Positions 1 through 12,003 of a stretch of DNA of 64,000 nucleotides are shown here, one piece after another; position 1 is the first letter of the stretch; each line of letters starts with the position of its first letter. The position numbers and the translations under genes are program-made. The notes under the pieces were generated by a model. The model did not search any database, was not told where the DNA came from, and worked only from the letters and a program-made list of their open reading frames with translations. The stretch spans positions 1 through 64,000 of the forward strand of contig MU130545.1 of NCBI GenBank assembly GCA_015039465.1, written 5' to 3'. This DNA comes from Phlegmacium glaucopus. Its lineage: Eukaryota; Basidiomycota; Agaricomycetes; Agaricales; Cortinariaceae.

Positions 1-3
1 GCC

Positions 4-345
4 ATGGTCCGTGCTAGCAAAGGCAAGACGCCGACTCTTCCTCGAAATCTCAATCTCGGCTCGGGTAAGGAGTCCACACGCCAGACCGGTTTCAGTGATG
101 CCGCTTGGGGTAAGGCCACCCGTGGTTACGCCATTTCGGCGCACTCCCTCACAAACATCAAGTTTGATGCCATCATTCAAGAAGCCCAAGAGTTCATGAA
201 GCCGACTCGCGCTCGCAACAAGACTACAGAAGCTACAGAAGTCATTAATATTGATGAAGATGATGAACGTGCAATGCTCATCGATAATTCTTCTGATTCT
301 GATATAGAGTGTAAGTTGGTTTTTACTCTTCAACAAGTTTATTAA
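4..345 (+). CDS. hypothetical acidic-tailed ORF, possibly transposon-borne
   Basis: An ORF of 113 codons starts in a good context (gccATGG) and ends in an acidic tail with DEDDE and SSDSDIE. I do not recognise the protein. A GTAAGT at about 311 with an acceptor TTTTAG near 358 would join to an immediate stop, so the protein may end close to SSDSDIE. It sits to the left of a region with transposon-like subterminal repeats (next entry) and could belong to that element. The window begins only three bases upstream, so the gene may be incomplete at its 5' end. No function is proposed. Confidence 0.3.
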   Translation: MVRASKGKTPTLPRNLNLGSGKESTRQTGFSDAAWGKATRGYAISAHSLTNIKFDAIIQEAQEFMKPTRARNKTTEATEVINIDEDDERAMLIDNSSDSDIECKLVFTLQQVY

Positions 346-539
346 TGTGATATTTTAGAATCTGCAACATGGTTTGGGTTTGTATATACCTACGGGAAAA
401 TTTTCCATTCCATTCTCCTTTCCTTACCCACTCCTGCCTATCACCATGCCAGATTCAACTCTGGTAGATTTCTTGTCATACTTTTCTTGTTGCTTAATGA
501 TTACTTGGCATGTCCTTATACCCGTACTTAGACCTTCGA

Positions 540-896
540 CTTAAAATAAAAATATATGCTTTTTCACGTGCTTAATGAATGCTTAATAGTCCAAACTTCC
601 ACTGTGATTGAGTAAGCTACCCTCCTGCTTTTCCTGCTTTTCCACTGCTTATTGAACCCTTGGTTCATTTGTCTTGGTTGAAGATCGACTTAAAAAATTA
701 CTTATATCTGTGCTTAGCCCCAAGTCCCAAATAAGCTGGACAATAAGCCTCGGGTAAGTCAAATTCAGTAATCGACTTGGCTTAGCCTAAGCAGAGTCGG
801 GCTTAGTGACTTACAACTTAGCGGTGCTTAGAATTTTCATTAAGTTATGATAAGTATGCCTAAGTGCTAGTAAGGAAAATCTAGATTTTCCTGATG
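540..896. mobile_element. right end of an inverted-repeat DNA element (CATCAGG family)
   Basis: The segment is packed with both orientations of a CTTAG/CTAAG-type motif and ends at 885-896 with ATTTTCCTGATG. Its reverse complement, CATCAGGAAAAT, matches the ends of two complete elements at 41795-43653 and 48059-49042, which also carry their own subterminal repeats. Immediately inside the end lies a near-perfect palindrome, AGGAAAATCTAGATTTTCCT. The left end was not found, so it is truncated, diverged or outside the window. The terpene synthase reading frame begins directly after the terminus. Confidence 0.5.
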
Positions 897-1548
897 TTTC
901 CATCTCCGTCGTCGAAGCGGAGGTCTTTTGTCTTCATTTGATTTTATATACATGCCTTTCGAGCTTCCAGACGCGATCGCAGATCACCCACACATCAAAA
1001 GAATGACGCTCGCAGGAGGAGACCTAGTTATCACCGCGAATGTGAGTCGGCGGGAGCAAGTACCTTTTCTTTACTGACCAAATTTCATTCCTCAGGACAT
1101 ATATTCCTGGAACGTCGAACAAGCTGGAGGTAAAATGGCTGTCGCGCACAATATCGTCGATGTTGTTAAGCGGGAAAAAGGGCTCGACGTGCAAGGAGCT
1201 TTCGATTTTGTAGAAGGGATGTACTTGGACATCCAAAAGGGTCTTTTGGACGATTTGAAGAACCTGCCAACCTTTGAAGGCCCTGAAAATGAAGTCTTGA
1301 AGTTCTACGTCGAGGGACTGGTGGAATGGGTTCAAGGGAATGTCGAGTTTTCGTTGGCGAGCGGTCGTTACTTCAGGGACTTAATGGGAAACACCGACAT
1401 ACGGAAAACCAGGTTGGTAGCCATCTACCCTGGAAAACACTCCTTGTTAGGACTTTGGGTCATGCTGAAGGCCTATTTCGCTTTCTTTATGGCTTGGTTA
1501 ATGTCTATGATCCAGCGCTGCATTCTCCTCCGTTACAAACAGCTCTAG
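897..1548 (+). pseudogene. sesquiterpene synthase, C-terminal fragment
   Basis: This is the C-terminal third of a fungal class I sesquiterpene synthase, which would cyclise farnesyl diphosphate. The frame from about 898 reads HLRRRSGG then a helical stretch ending in LVITAN. A 54-bp intron (1042-1095) splits the metal-binding NSE triad, giving NDIYSWNVE after splicing. Downstream, WVQGN and a SGRYF element match the usual basic RY end of the family. The first metal motif (DDxxD/N) and the whole N-terminal half are missing, and the frame is closed upstream by TGA at 892. After DIRKTR the protein runs on unlike family members. It is a dead fragment cut off by the element to its left. Confidence 0.8.
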
Positions 1549-1570
1549 TAGAACTCTGCCTGTCCAAGTA

Positions 1571-3252
1571 GTAAATTGTAGATGAAGGAACTCGATTGAT
1601 AGTTATTGCCTGTCAGACTGTGGTAACAGGGAGTGTTAGGAAAAATATTTCATACACAGCGGACCCAACGTACTACTTTACGCAGATAAAGTCCGACAAA
1701 CCCTGATCCAAAAGAACATCAATCACCACGTCTCCAACGCCAGGTGTAACGCCACAAATTTTGGATGAGGAGAAGAGGGGTTACCATTAAATCTCGGCCC
1801 CAGCGGCCGGTCTTGTGCAGGTCGTGACCCACGCCCACTAAGTGCTGAACGGTATTTGTGTTGTTGACCGTTTCCAATGAAGTTGGCGGTGGTCACATTA
1901 CGTGACACGTGGGTAACCTTCCTCTCGATAGTGGTGTCTGGCATGAAAATAATGAAATGAAGAAAAAAAGAAAAAAAGAAAAAAAGAATAGGAGGGAGAA
2001 ATGGATGAAAGTTCCGAATGAATTATCTTGGGAACTACTGCGCGTATCACAATAGAATTTGTGTGCCGGAATTGTCTTGGTGAGTAGATATGTATGTCAG
2101 AGTACAACAGATCTTTGGTGCTCTAATAAGTGCACCCATGTCGTGGAACTTGAATTCTTGTTCGCTACGCTCAAAGTTGCCGCATTTCTCATTGATTCCA
2201 AGACACACACAGAGACCTCATCTTACAGACAGAAGGAACCCACTGGCAGCTGACAGATCACCGGCTGAGGTCCAACGCACCAAGCTCGCAAGCAAGCACC
2301 CAAAAAGAAGAGGTTGCAGTGGTTTTCCAGGAAAGCTACAGGAGACATGGTCTCGCAATCTTCACATACTTATGCTGAATCACTTGTGAATCACTTCTCC
2401 ACCACATCATAATTAAAACCCGTGAATCATCTCAGAAGGCCATCCCTTGCTCACAGAGATAGAGACCCAGCACATAATGTTCACCATAGTTAGGATAGTA
2501 CAGTAGCAGTTCCGACATAGGCCGAGGCCTCACAGGAATTTGGGAAAAAGAAAAAAAAAACTTTTCTGCTGCACGCCTCCAGAAGATCAGGTTCATATTC
2601 CCACGGCACGAAAGCTACGGTAGAGTGATGGCATACTATCAGGAATCGACAGTCGATGGTCCGGTTCACAGTGACAGGCACGATACCATAGATGGAACCA
2701 GTGCCTTCGGGAGACTACGATTTTCCCGAAGTCACGCATGATAGTCGGAAAACTTGAAAGGACTGTCACTAATTGCTGACTTTTTCACCACTTTTCTGAG
2801 TACTCACTAGGCGTAACTTGGGAAAATCACTGAGATCACAGGTGACTAGCTTGCCTTAGGAGAAGAGCTGAAAGATATCGTGAGGGCTCAGGAAAGAGAT
2901 CAGAGAAGAGCAACAGTTCCTGGACAAATACCAGGTTCATTCAGTTGGGTGGTCTATGCAAACAATCATCAGATTCAGAACATATTTTACAGGAGAATCG
3001 TCGACAATGCAACGACAATGTCAATAAATTGGTATTTAACAAAAGAAAGGACCCGAAAGGTTGAAGAACCTGGGTGTGTGTGATGCAACATAGTTATTAA
3101 TGTGGGCTATAGGGAACGATCCCTTCCCATGTGTATGTAACCGAGGTAGCAACCCCACAAAGTTGCCACAACTATATTCAAATTTCAAACCGACTGAAAC
3201 CGGATCGCCGCTGCGACATGTTTAATATGAAAGATATTGGAAGATGATTCTT
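1571..3252. other. intergenic, no gene recognised
   Basis: No ORF here looks like a protein on either strand. There is an A/G-rich run near 1955-2000 (repeated GAAAAAAA) and another A-rich run near 2545-2560. The stretch separates the terpene synthase relic from the 3' end of the P450 gene. Confidence 0.5.
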
Positions 3253-5183
3253 CTATTCGAGGATGCGTTTGTATTTCAAATAACACGGTTCCCCGATGGG
3301 CCGCGACTAAACAGACAGATAAATTACCATACTTCAGCGACTTGAACTGCATAGGAGACTTACTTGTTGGAGATCATTCCTATCTTGTTGAGGTAGCGCT
3401 TTTGGATAACTACCATTACTATCAACGAGTTCGTATTCGTAGCCGAGGAGGATCATAGCCAAATTCAATTTAATCATAAGCTTTGCAAATTTCATCCCAG
3501 CACAGGGGTGACGACCTAAAGACAAGACGTTAGAGAGATCGGCATCCAAAGTAGCCATGGGATGGCACGTACCTGCTCCCCACGCTAGGTAGCCATAGGT
3601 TTCCTTTCTATCTTCTTCACGACCTGGACCATATCGGTCTGGGTCGAATGTCATCGGATTTGTATAGATGTCAGGATTGAGATTAGTATCGGCAGTCGAG
3701 TATGCAAGGAAATCGCCTCGTTTGATGATTTCTTTGCCTGCCATTTGAATATCTTTCCCAAGGTTGCGGCGAAATGCTGTGAATGATCCAGTTATGCGAA
3801 GGGTTTCGCGGATAATAATATCCAACGACGGAAGTTCGTCTTCCCATGCATCCAAAGGAATTGTTGCAAGACGTGTGTGAAGTGGGTCCGAAGACGTTGT
3901 GTTAGTATATTTCTGAACCAGCGCTTTGTATTCATCGATGGCCTTACCCTTCCACTTTGGATTAGTGCCAAGCTGGAGCAAGGCCCAAGATGCTGGAATT
4001 GTACCAAGATCGCGTAAGTCCTAATGCGACATCATGTAAAGGAAAGCGCTGACAATTAACGCCCGTGTTAATCACTCCAGCAAAGATGATACCCATGATG
4101 GTCTGTTGCATCGTTAGTGCTTATCTTGAACGACTGCAAGAAGGCATGGGACCTTACCCCAACAATAGTATCGTCCGATATTCCTTGGGAAATAAAGAAA
4201 TCGATGGGGTCCATAGACGGGGTGGAAGCTTTTCGTCGAACATTGACATATGACAAAAGCATGTTGTATAAAGCCATCGTTGCATTTTGTTTCGCTTTTC
4301 TAGCAGAACTTGGGAACCAGGGAAGGAGAACGGAGACGGGCGTCGCGCTTTTCTCAATGTCCCAATAATGCTTTGCAACTCGGCTAACAGCTTCTCTGTC
4401 ATCAGACAACTCTCTGCATGTGGCCATCCGGACAGTCATTTGGAACACAAGCTGGATTATGGATTTTAAGTCATCACCATCACATTCAATGAAAAGATGC
4501 AAACTTACATCGTAAACTTCGTTGAATGGATTTAGTTTGCCTTCAGTTCCCCACTCCATCATTCTACGGTTAATATCTTCCAAAAGGAGGGGAAGCACTG
4601 AGGTAGAAACAAGAATCAGTCTTGACAATGAAGAAATATAATCTGGGTCCACCTTCGCTGACCCTTTCCTTCTGTAAAAGGAGCAACAGTCGTTTGATAA
4701 ACTCAGCGGCGTCCCGAGGTCCGTCCATAGTTACGTCAATGTCTTCAAGGTTAGGGATGCCACCCAAAAGGTATAGATATCCTTCACCTACGTCAAGGCT
4801 CCAGTCATTAAAAAAGATTTTACGGTTTGCCTCTCCTGCCACCGCGATCACGCGATGCTACAGATAAGGAGTCAACCTCGACATTTAATATTTGAAGTAT
4901 AGGAACTAACCCGGAGGAGACGGAAACAAAATATGTTTGCCCCGGTTTTCTTGAAATGTTCTCGGAAGAAATCGTATCGTTTTGAGAAAAATGTCCATTG
5001 CGCAGCGAGAAGATGAAAGCCGCCTAGATTGTGGATTTTATCGCCAGAAGATGACCGTAAAACTACAGAAAGGATAGCAATCGTGAGTGCAATCAAGGTT
5101 GCGATCAGAGAAGTGCTGGCCCCCCATTGAGAAGGTTGTGCAAGTACGTTGTCGAAGGTAACATTCCCTGTGTACCGGGACAT
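3253..5183 (-). CDS. cytochrome P450 monooxygenase, 8 exons
   Basis: This encodes a membrane-anchored haem monooxygenase of about 518 residues that appears complete. Exons as read: 5183-4911, 4857-4653, 4597-4509, 4451-4158, 4102-4061, 4020-3573, 3515-3364 and 3306-3253. The phases agree throughout. The 4021-4060 intron is only 40 bp and is the least certain. The N-terminus has a hydrophobic anchor (ATLIALTIAILSVV), and exon 5 carries the I-helix (IIFAGVINTG). The K-helix ETLR, FDPDRY and the haem loop WGAGRHPCAGM, with its Cys ligand, follow. A 57-bp intron splits the haem loop. Trp replaces the usual first Phe of that loop, which I believe recurs in basidiomycete P450s. The start is ATG 5183 in the context caccATGtcc. 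The terpene synthase relic downstream suggests a former terpenoid cluster. The substrate is unknown. Confidence 0.9.
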
Positions 5184-5220
5184 GGTGATAAACAAAAGTT
5201 AGAGACGAGAAACAGCACAT

Positions 5221-5230
5221 TATATATATA
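5221..5230 (-). promoter_or_regulatory. TATA-like box of the P450 gene
   Basis: A pure TATATATATA run lies 38-47 bp upstream of the P450 start codon at 5183. It is a plausible core promoter element, judged by position and composition only. Confidence 0.4.
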
Positions 5231-5240
5231 AATTTAAATA

Positions 5241-6339
5241 TGCAGAAAGTCGGATGATTAGCATGGTTTAAATCAGAGCTGAGTCCTGTGGGTGGGAGAT
5301 GGACTCCCTTGTATGTTTTTGGGAACTTTGGCGTCAGAAGGGCACTAGAGATATGGATGAATGAATGGAAGGATTGAGCTAGCCTCATCCATAATAGCTT
5401 ACCTTGATTTGGAAGTCTGTGGAGGCGTATGCCAATCGGTTGACATAGTAGGTTGTTTGTTTGGCTCCTGAGGCTCATTATTTATCCGCAATATTTCATT
5501 TACGTTCATAACGATACTAGCATTTTGGTCGAAGTTGAGCCAACCAGAAGCTGCATTTGAGTCTGATGGTGATGTTACAAATCATCATTGCCAAGTGAAC
5601 GAAAGTACTAGGGATGACCGCTGATATGTAGGGTAATGATAACATTCATAACTCTCCTTTGACACAATAAACAGAGAGGCGGGCCCAATCACATGTTTTC
5701 AGATTGGTGGTTATCAGTGAATATAGTCGTACGATTGTTGCATTTTTGAGGAACTGTCCGACTGCTGTTATAATGTTATTGTTCGATCCAGGCACAATAC
5801 CAAACTCTCTTGAGCCATTGCTTTGGAGTTCGGGTTACTCTAGCTATGGATTACTTGTGTGACAACGGAGTTTCCATTCATTTTCTTTGCGGTATGCAAG
5901 AGCATAAAAAAAAGGATCCCATGTGGGTAACCATCGAGGCTATCAAAATCATGTCTGGCGACGTCAAGTGCCATTATAGGATGAGGAATATGGCTGATAT
6001 TGCGAAGTACTATTATGTTGCGTTGCATCATTCATCCCATTGGCCGTTCGTTAGTCATTTTTACTTTTTTACGAAGGAGCTTGCTCGAGCTCAAGGCAAG
6101 GACTTTGCTGGTCGTGTTGTGTGGATCAAGCGCTGTTGCTTGGTTGAGTTTTCTCGGCTTTGGTAATCAGTTGTGCGGTACGCTAGAGTACGCTAGTACT
6201 CAAAGGTCATTATAGATACCATGTTCAACTATCAAGTCCTTGAATGCGTCCATACTTGGAACTATTTCATCGTGGGAAATGCAACGTCGTGCAGCCACAC
6301 TTTGAACAACGCCAGCGCTCATTCTTGACTATCATCATC
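5241..6339. other. divergent intergenic region between the P450 and NLR1
   Basis: The P450 (minus) and the NACHT gene (plus) diverge from this 1.1-kb region. Short ORFs are present but none resembles a protein. No partner gene of the A-D type survives here, unlike the arrangement implied at 40950-41338 and 53543-54065. Confidence 0.5.
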
Positions 6340-9300
6340 ATGTCTGACGAAAGACCGTCTACGAGACATCGCATAGACAAAGTTGCTCGATATGCCAAAG
6401 GGAAGTCAACTTCGCTTCCTAAACTGTCACGTCCGCCTACACTATCATCGATCGATATGGATTCAATGCCCGATGACCATATGGCAACGATAGATGCACC
6501 GGCAGCAGGAACAAAGTGAGTAAATGAACCGTGTTGCCCGACATTTACTTGACATCTCCATAATTTCAAGTGATTTACCACTCAATGTGATCCCTGTGGC
6601 CGGTGTCGATCGCGCACCTACCATAGGTGTTGTGAGTACGGAAGCATCCACAGTGTCCTCTCCAACTTCCGTACCCTTTTCGGCATCGATACCTGTTGTG
6701 CACAGGGAACTTGGTTCCGTTAGTAGCTTGGCACCAGAAACTCTACCCACGGTCAGTATTCATCGTGCGATCAACGCCGTCACCACTAATTACTACCCAT
6801 CTAGCACATGTCTTCAAACAATAGTCCAATGCCTCTCTTTCAAGGTGTTCACAGTATACGCATGTCACAACCGAACATTACCATGGCCAGTAATGTAAGT
6901 ATCATTCTAGCAGCGTAAATGACAATCTGCGTATTAACAGCTCTATCTTCCTTTCAGGCCCAGACAAGGCCTCAAATTTTAGTGAGCATGTATTTTTCGG
7001 ATTGAGACCAACATCGTTAAAACCTAACTCATTTAGGGCATAACTCCAAACACCCATAGTCCAATGACTGTCTTCCAAGGTGCTCACGATGTGACCTTGC
7101 GTAACTCGACAATCAACATGGCCAATACGGTAGGCATCATTCCATTTGCATAAAAACCAATCTGTGTAATGATAGTTCTATCATCGTATTAGATCAACTT
7201 ACACGCACCATCCAATCCTGATGGAAACGAACAATCTAAATCTCGAATCATAGTGAGGGTGTTTACTCTTCGGACTGGGATGATCATCGCTAAAACCTAG
7301 TTTATAGGCTGCTCTCCGTGATAATCTCTTACCTCGTGCTGAGTTTGCAGAATACGATGCAGCGTCTCCTGCCCCACGCAATGCATGTACAGAGAACACT
7401 CGCAAGGCAATCCTTCACACACTGCGAGTATGGGCAAGTGATAATACAGCCGCAAAGGTATACTGGCTTAACGGGATGGCTGGAACTGGCAAGACAACAA
7501 TTGCTTACTCGTTCAGTGAAATCCTTGATGAAAGGGAATCCCTTGGTGGTACCTTCTTCTCTTCTCATCTTCGGGTTGATACCAGTGACGTTCGTTGCAT
7601 TATCCCCACTGTCTGTCTTCAGTTGGCTGCCAGTGGGTATTTTCCCTCTCTGTCCCAACTAATTTTGGATGTAGTGGAAGCTAATCCTGGCTGCAAATCT
7701 TGGAGGATTACCAAACAATTCTTGAATTTCATTGTTAGACCACTCACTGCTGCATACAGGGATAATGGAGAGGTAGTAGTTGTCCCAGTGATTGTTCTTG
7801 ATGCGCTAGATGAGTGCTCTGACCAGTCCCTTGTGGCTGAGTTGCTTTCTGTGATATTAAAGCACAGTAAATCTCTTCCAGTGAAGTTTTTTATCACTGG
7901 TTGTCCTGAGGTAGTGCTGAAGGAGACTTTTGATGGCTTTGTGGGCCATTCCAGTTTCATCCTTCATGAGGTTGAAAAGGAGATTGTACAAGCTGATATT
8001 GAGCTTTACATTAAAGCTTGCTTGCTTGATGGGCAAGTTAAGTACAATTGGGATAATTGGCCACCTCAGGCTGAAGTTGAAAGCCTTGTTAAGATGTCTG
8101 GGATTTTGTTCATTTATGCAGCAACTGTCTGCAAATATATTGCTCAGAGGGGTGGCTCTAGCATGCCTAGGTGCCTTTCTGATGTGGTCAATTTTACATT
8201 GGAAGCAACATCTGGTCTAACCCAACCACTACATGTTCTTTATGAAAGAATTTTAGATGCTGCTTATGACTCTGCAAATACTGGGGAAACATTGGTTATA
8301 GACATGGTTCTGACAGCTGTTGTATATGCCTATAATCCTCTATCTATGACTGCCATCAGTCTTTTGATGCAAATACCCATAAAACAAGTACATGCAGCAC
8401 TTTCTTCCCTTCATTCTTTGATACATATTCCATCATCTCAACACTCTGCTAAGCACATCTCAATATTCCATGCTTCTTTCTATGATTTCATCAGTAATCA
8501 GCTTCTTTCCACAAAGCACTATCTTGACCCTTGTGTTTCACATAAACATCTAGCACTTCAGTGTCTGTCCTTGATGGAGAAAGAATGGTCACAGAAAGAC
8601 AAGGTATCTTACTTGGAAGAGAGGAAATGTGGGGAGATTTCTGAATGTCTTGCATATGCTTGTGGCAACTGGGCCTTTCATTTCACTTATGCAGACATCA
8701 ACAATGAATTTGATGAATTGAAGCAATTCTTTGAAAGACATCTTCTGCGATGGATGGACTGTTTGAGCATTTTAGGAAAGTTAGGAGTTGCAATGCATTC
8801 ACTGCATAAACTAAAAATTTGGACAAATGTAAGTGATCTTGATAGCCATTGGTGAATTGCACTTATAATGGAAATCAGACCCCAAAGCCCATGGCAATAA
8901 CAGTGATTGATGCTGAACGGTTCCTAAAAGAAAATTTTGATTTTATTAAAAACACCAGTCTTGAAGGATGTCCTTCAGCCCTTGCATGGCTTCCAGAAAA
9001 TTCTGATATTTGTAAAGTATATGGAAGTAGAATGGATTGTCTGTGGAAGATCTGTTGGGGAAGGAGGAAGGCATGGGGTTATCTGAAATAGTTCTAAAAC
9101 ATTCAGAATGGGTCAACTCAGCTGTCTTCTCTTCTGATGGTATGCATATTGTGTCTGCATCCAATGATCACACTGCAAAGATCTGGAATACAGCCACAGG
9201 AGAGTGTGAGGCAAAACTCAAAGGACATTCAAATTGGGTCAATTCTGCTGTCTTCTCTTCTGATGATATGCATATTGTGTCTGCATCTGATGATTGGACT

Positions 9301-11124
9301 GCAAGGATATGGAATACAACCACAGGAGAGTGTGAGGCAGAACTCAAAGGACATTCAAATTCTGTCAAGTCTGCTGTCTTCTCTCCTGATGGTATGCATA
9401 TTGTATCTGCATCTGGTGATTGGACTGCAAGGATCTGGAATACAGCCACAGGAGAGTGTGAGGCAGAACTCAAAGGACATTCAGGTTGTGTCTGCTCTGC
9501 TGCCTTCTCTTCTGATGGCATGCATGTTGTGTCTGCATCTCATGATTGGACTGCAAGGATCTGGAATGCAGCCACAGGAGAGTGTGAGACAGAACTCAAA
9601 GGACATTCAAATTGGGTCAACTCTGCTGTCTTCTCTCCTGATGGTAAGCATGTTGTGTCTACATCTTATGATTGGACTGCAAGGCTCTGGAAGGTAGCCA
9701 CAGGAGAGTGTAAGACAGAACTCAAAGGACATTCAGGTTGTGTCTGCTCTGCTGTCTTCTCTTCTGATGGCATGCATGTTGTGTCTGCATCTCATGATTG
9801 GACTGCAAGGATATGGAATACAGCCACAGGGGGGTGTGAGGCAGAACTCAAAGGACATTCAAATTGGGTCAAGTCTGTTGTCTTCTCTTCTGATGGTATG
9901 CATATTGTGTCTGCATCTTATGATCACACTGCAAGGATCTGGAAGGTAGCCACAGGAGAGTGTGAGGCAGAACTCAAAGGACATTCAGAATGGGTCAACT
10001 CTGCTGTCTTCTCTCCTGATGGTATGCATGTTGTGTCTGCATCTGGTGATTGGACTGCAAGGATCTGGAATACAGCCACAGGAGAGTGTGAGGCAGAACA
10101 AGGACATTCAAATAGGGTCAACTCTGCTGTCTTCTCTCCTGATGGTATGCATGTTGTATCTGCATCTAGTGATTGCACTACAAGGATCTGGAATGCAGCC
10201 ACAGGAGAGTGTGAGGCAGAACTCAAAGGACATTCAGAATGGGTCAACTCTGCTGTCTTCTCTTCTGATGGTATGCATATTGTATCTGCATCTGGTGATT
10301 GGACTGCAAGGATCTGGAATACAACCACAGGAGAGTGTGAGACAGAACTCAAAGGACATTTAAATAGGGTCAACTCTGCTGTCTTCTCTCCTGATGGTGT
10401 GCATGTTGTATCTGCATCTAGTGATTGGACTGCAAGGATCTGGGATGCAGCCACAGGAGAGTGTGAGGCAGAACTCAAAGGACATTCAGGTTGGGTCAAC
10501 TCTGCTGTCTTCTCTTCTGATGGTATGCATATTGTGTCTGCATCTGGTGATTGGACTGCAAGGATCTGGAATACAACCACAGGAGAGTGTGAGGCAGAAC
10601 TCAAAGGACATTTAAGTTGGGTCAACTCTGCTGTCTTCTCCTCTGATGGTATGCATATTGTATCTGGATCTAATGATTACACTGCAAGGATCTGGAATGC
10701 AGCCACAGGAGAGTGTGAGGCAGAACTCAAAGGACATTCAAATTGGGTCAATTCTTCTGCCTTCTCTCCTGCTGGTATGCATTCTGTGTCTGCATCTCAT
10801 ACTCACACTGCACAGATCTGGGATACAGCCATAGGAGGGTATAAGGCACAACTCAACACACATTCCTCTGTTCCACCTTTATTACCAGTAGTACCATCAA
10901 TTCCTGATGGTATTTTTGTCCACAGTGATTTTGATGGCCAACTTCATGTGTCCTCTCAGTTATCTTTCCTTGACATATACAAAGACACAATATTCCACAC
11001 CATAAGCCTCCAGAAAATCTGGGTCCCATCCCCTTTCCATAAACCTTCAGCTATAGGGTATCACTTATCCAAAATATGCCTTGGATATCCTTCAGGAGAA
11101 CTTTTGCTTCTAGAGGTATGTTGA
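6340..11124 (+). CDS. NACHT-WD40 STAND receptor (NLR1)
   Basis: This is a fungal NOD-like receptor of about 1,450 residues. Exons as read: 6340-6515, 6571-6751, 6805-6894, 6958-6981, 7037-7129, 7193-7252, 7308-8828 and 8879 to the end. A variable N-terminus is followed by two copies of a short motif (FQGVHSI and FQGAHDV) in duplicated exons. Next comes a NACHT domain with Walker A GMAGTGKTTIA (about residues 264-273) and Walker B VIVLDALDEC, then a helical region and 14 WD40 repeats (9094-10851). The WD repeats probably form two seven-bladed propellers that sense a ligand, with NACHT driving oligomerisation. Between 9017 and 9066 the frame changes by one. Either a 47- or 50-bp intron with a weak acceptor is removed there, or the gene has a frameshift. 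The C-terminal tail after the WD array is not recognised. A GTATGT at 11116 could open a further intron. Confidence 0.85.
6805..7307 (+). repeat. tandem duplication of two-exon units in NLR1
   Basis: Unit 1 is exon 6805-6894, intron, exon 6958-6981, intron. Unit 2 is exon 7037-7129, intron, exon 7193-7252, intron. Exons (SPMPLFQGVHSI against SPMTVFQGAHDV) and introns (GTAAGTATCATTC against GTAGGCATCATTC, GTGAGCATGT against GTGAGGGTGT) both align. This is therefore a genomic tandem duplication of about 230 bp, not only a protein repeat. Confidence 0.8.
9094..10851 (+). repeat. 14 WD40 repeats of 126 bp
   Basis: Fourteen copies of a 42-codon unit of the form LKGHS..V.SAVFS.DGMH are almost identical at DNA level. 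The first lacks one residue and the ninth lost one codon (AEQGHS). Differences cluster at the residues after GHS (NW, EW, GC, SW, NR) and around VSAS.D.T (N, D, G, H, Y or S before Asp; H, W, C or Y after). The last copy is the most diverged. Confidence 0.95.
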
Positions 11125-11786
11125 TCCTTATACTCCACATTGTTACCTCATTGCTCAAAACCTTCCCTCAAATATAGTTCCAATGTTAGTATTCTAAATA
11201 TCTTTAACTTCTGGCAGAGTTTTCATACTAGCACAAGTCCTTCTTTTTTTACATGTGTAATACATCAGGAAAAACATTTTTTAATTCCACAATTTCCCCC
11301 CCTCTGTGGTAGATCCATATAGTAGAATAGTGCTAACAGATACAAACTCTTATAACCAGATGCCCATAAGTATAGACTCCCACAACAGCCCAGAGAATGA
11401 CAATCACCTCCCATCAGTAAAATGATTGCATCTGATAAATTATAATGAGTAGAGCATTGAAACACCTTTTTGAGTTTAAAATAATGATAGAATAGAAAAT
11501 AAGATAAAACTTGTTTCACACTACTAGTATGGGTAATATGAGCCTGCAGCAGTGCCATCAACATGTCTTGCTGTGAGAGACTTCATCCACAGTGACCAGC
11601 ATCAGTAGTCTAGCAATTAGCTTTTTTGTGGTTGTGCAAGTGAAAAAAGTGGTAAGGAGTGGGAAAGGAGCAAGTCAAAAAACCCAGGTGGGTATTCTCA
11701 AAAAGCTGGCTACGTGTTGGGTGACAAAAAGCTAGAAAAAGTGAAATAAAAAAGTCACTACAAAATTTGATCTACTGAAATAATAC
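11125..11786. other. 3' flank of NLR1
   Basis: A/T-rich sequence without a recognisable gene. The left part may be 3' UTR. The right part (11640-11786) has short AAAAAGTG-type stretches that resemble, inverted, sequence near 14650-14735. It may be the remaining arm of an older element into which the hAT-type element was inserted. Confidence 0.4.
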
Positions 11787-12003
11787 TAGGGATGCTGAAG
11801 TTCAGTTCTGAACCAGTCCAGAGAACCAGAACCAACCAAACTGAACCAAGCTTCTGGTTTGGTTCTGGTTCTGGTTTGGCCTCAGCCATCTGGTTCTGGT
11901 TCTGGTTCTTGATTGCCCAGAAATCTGAGAACCAGTTCTGAACCAGTTCAAACCATTCTGAACCACTATATCCCAAGGCAAACACTTAAGTAATATATTT
12001 ACT

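Noticed and set aside
897..1548. A complete, active terpene synthase
   Set aside because: The N-terminal half with the first metal-binding motif is missing and the frame is closed upstream.
9137..10834. Several ORFs of 60-230 codons on both strands inside the WD40 array
   Set aside because: They are alternative-frame readings of the 126-bp repeat and repeat in step with it.
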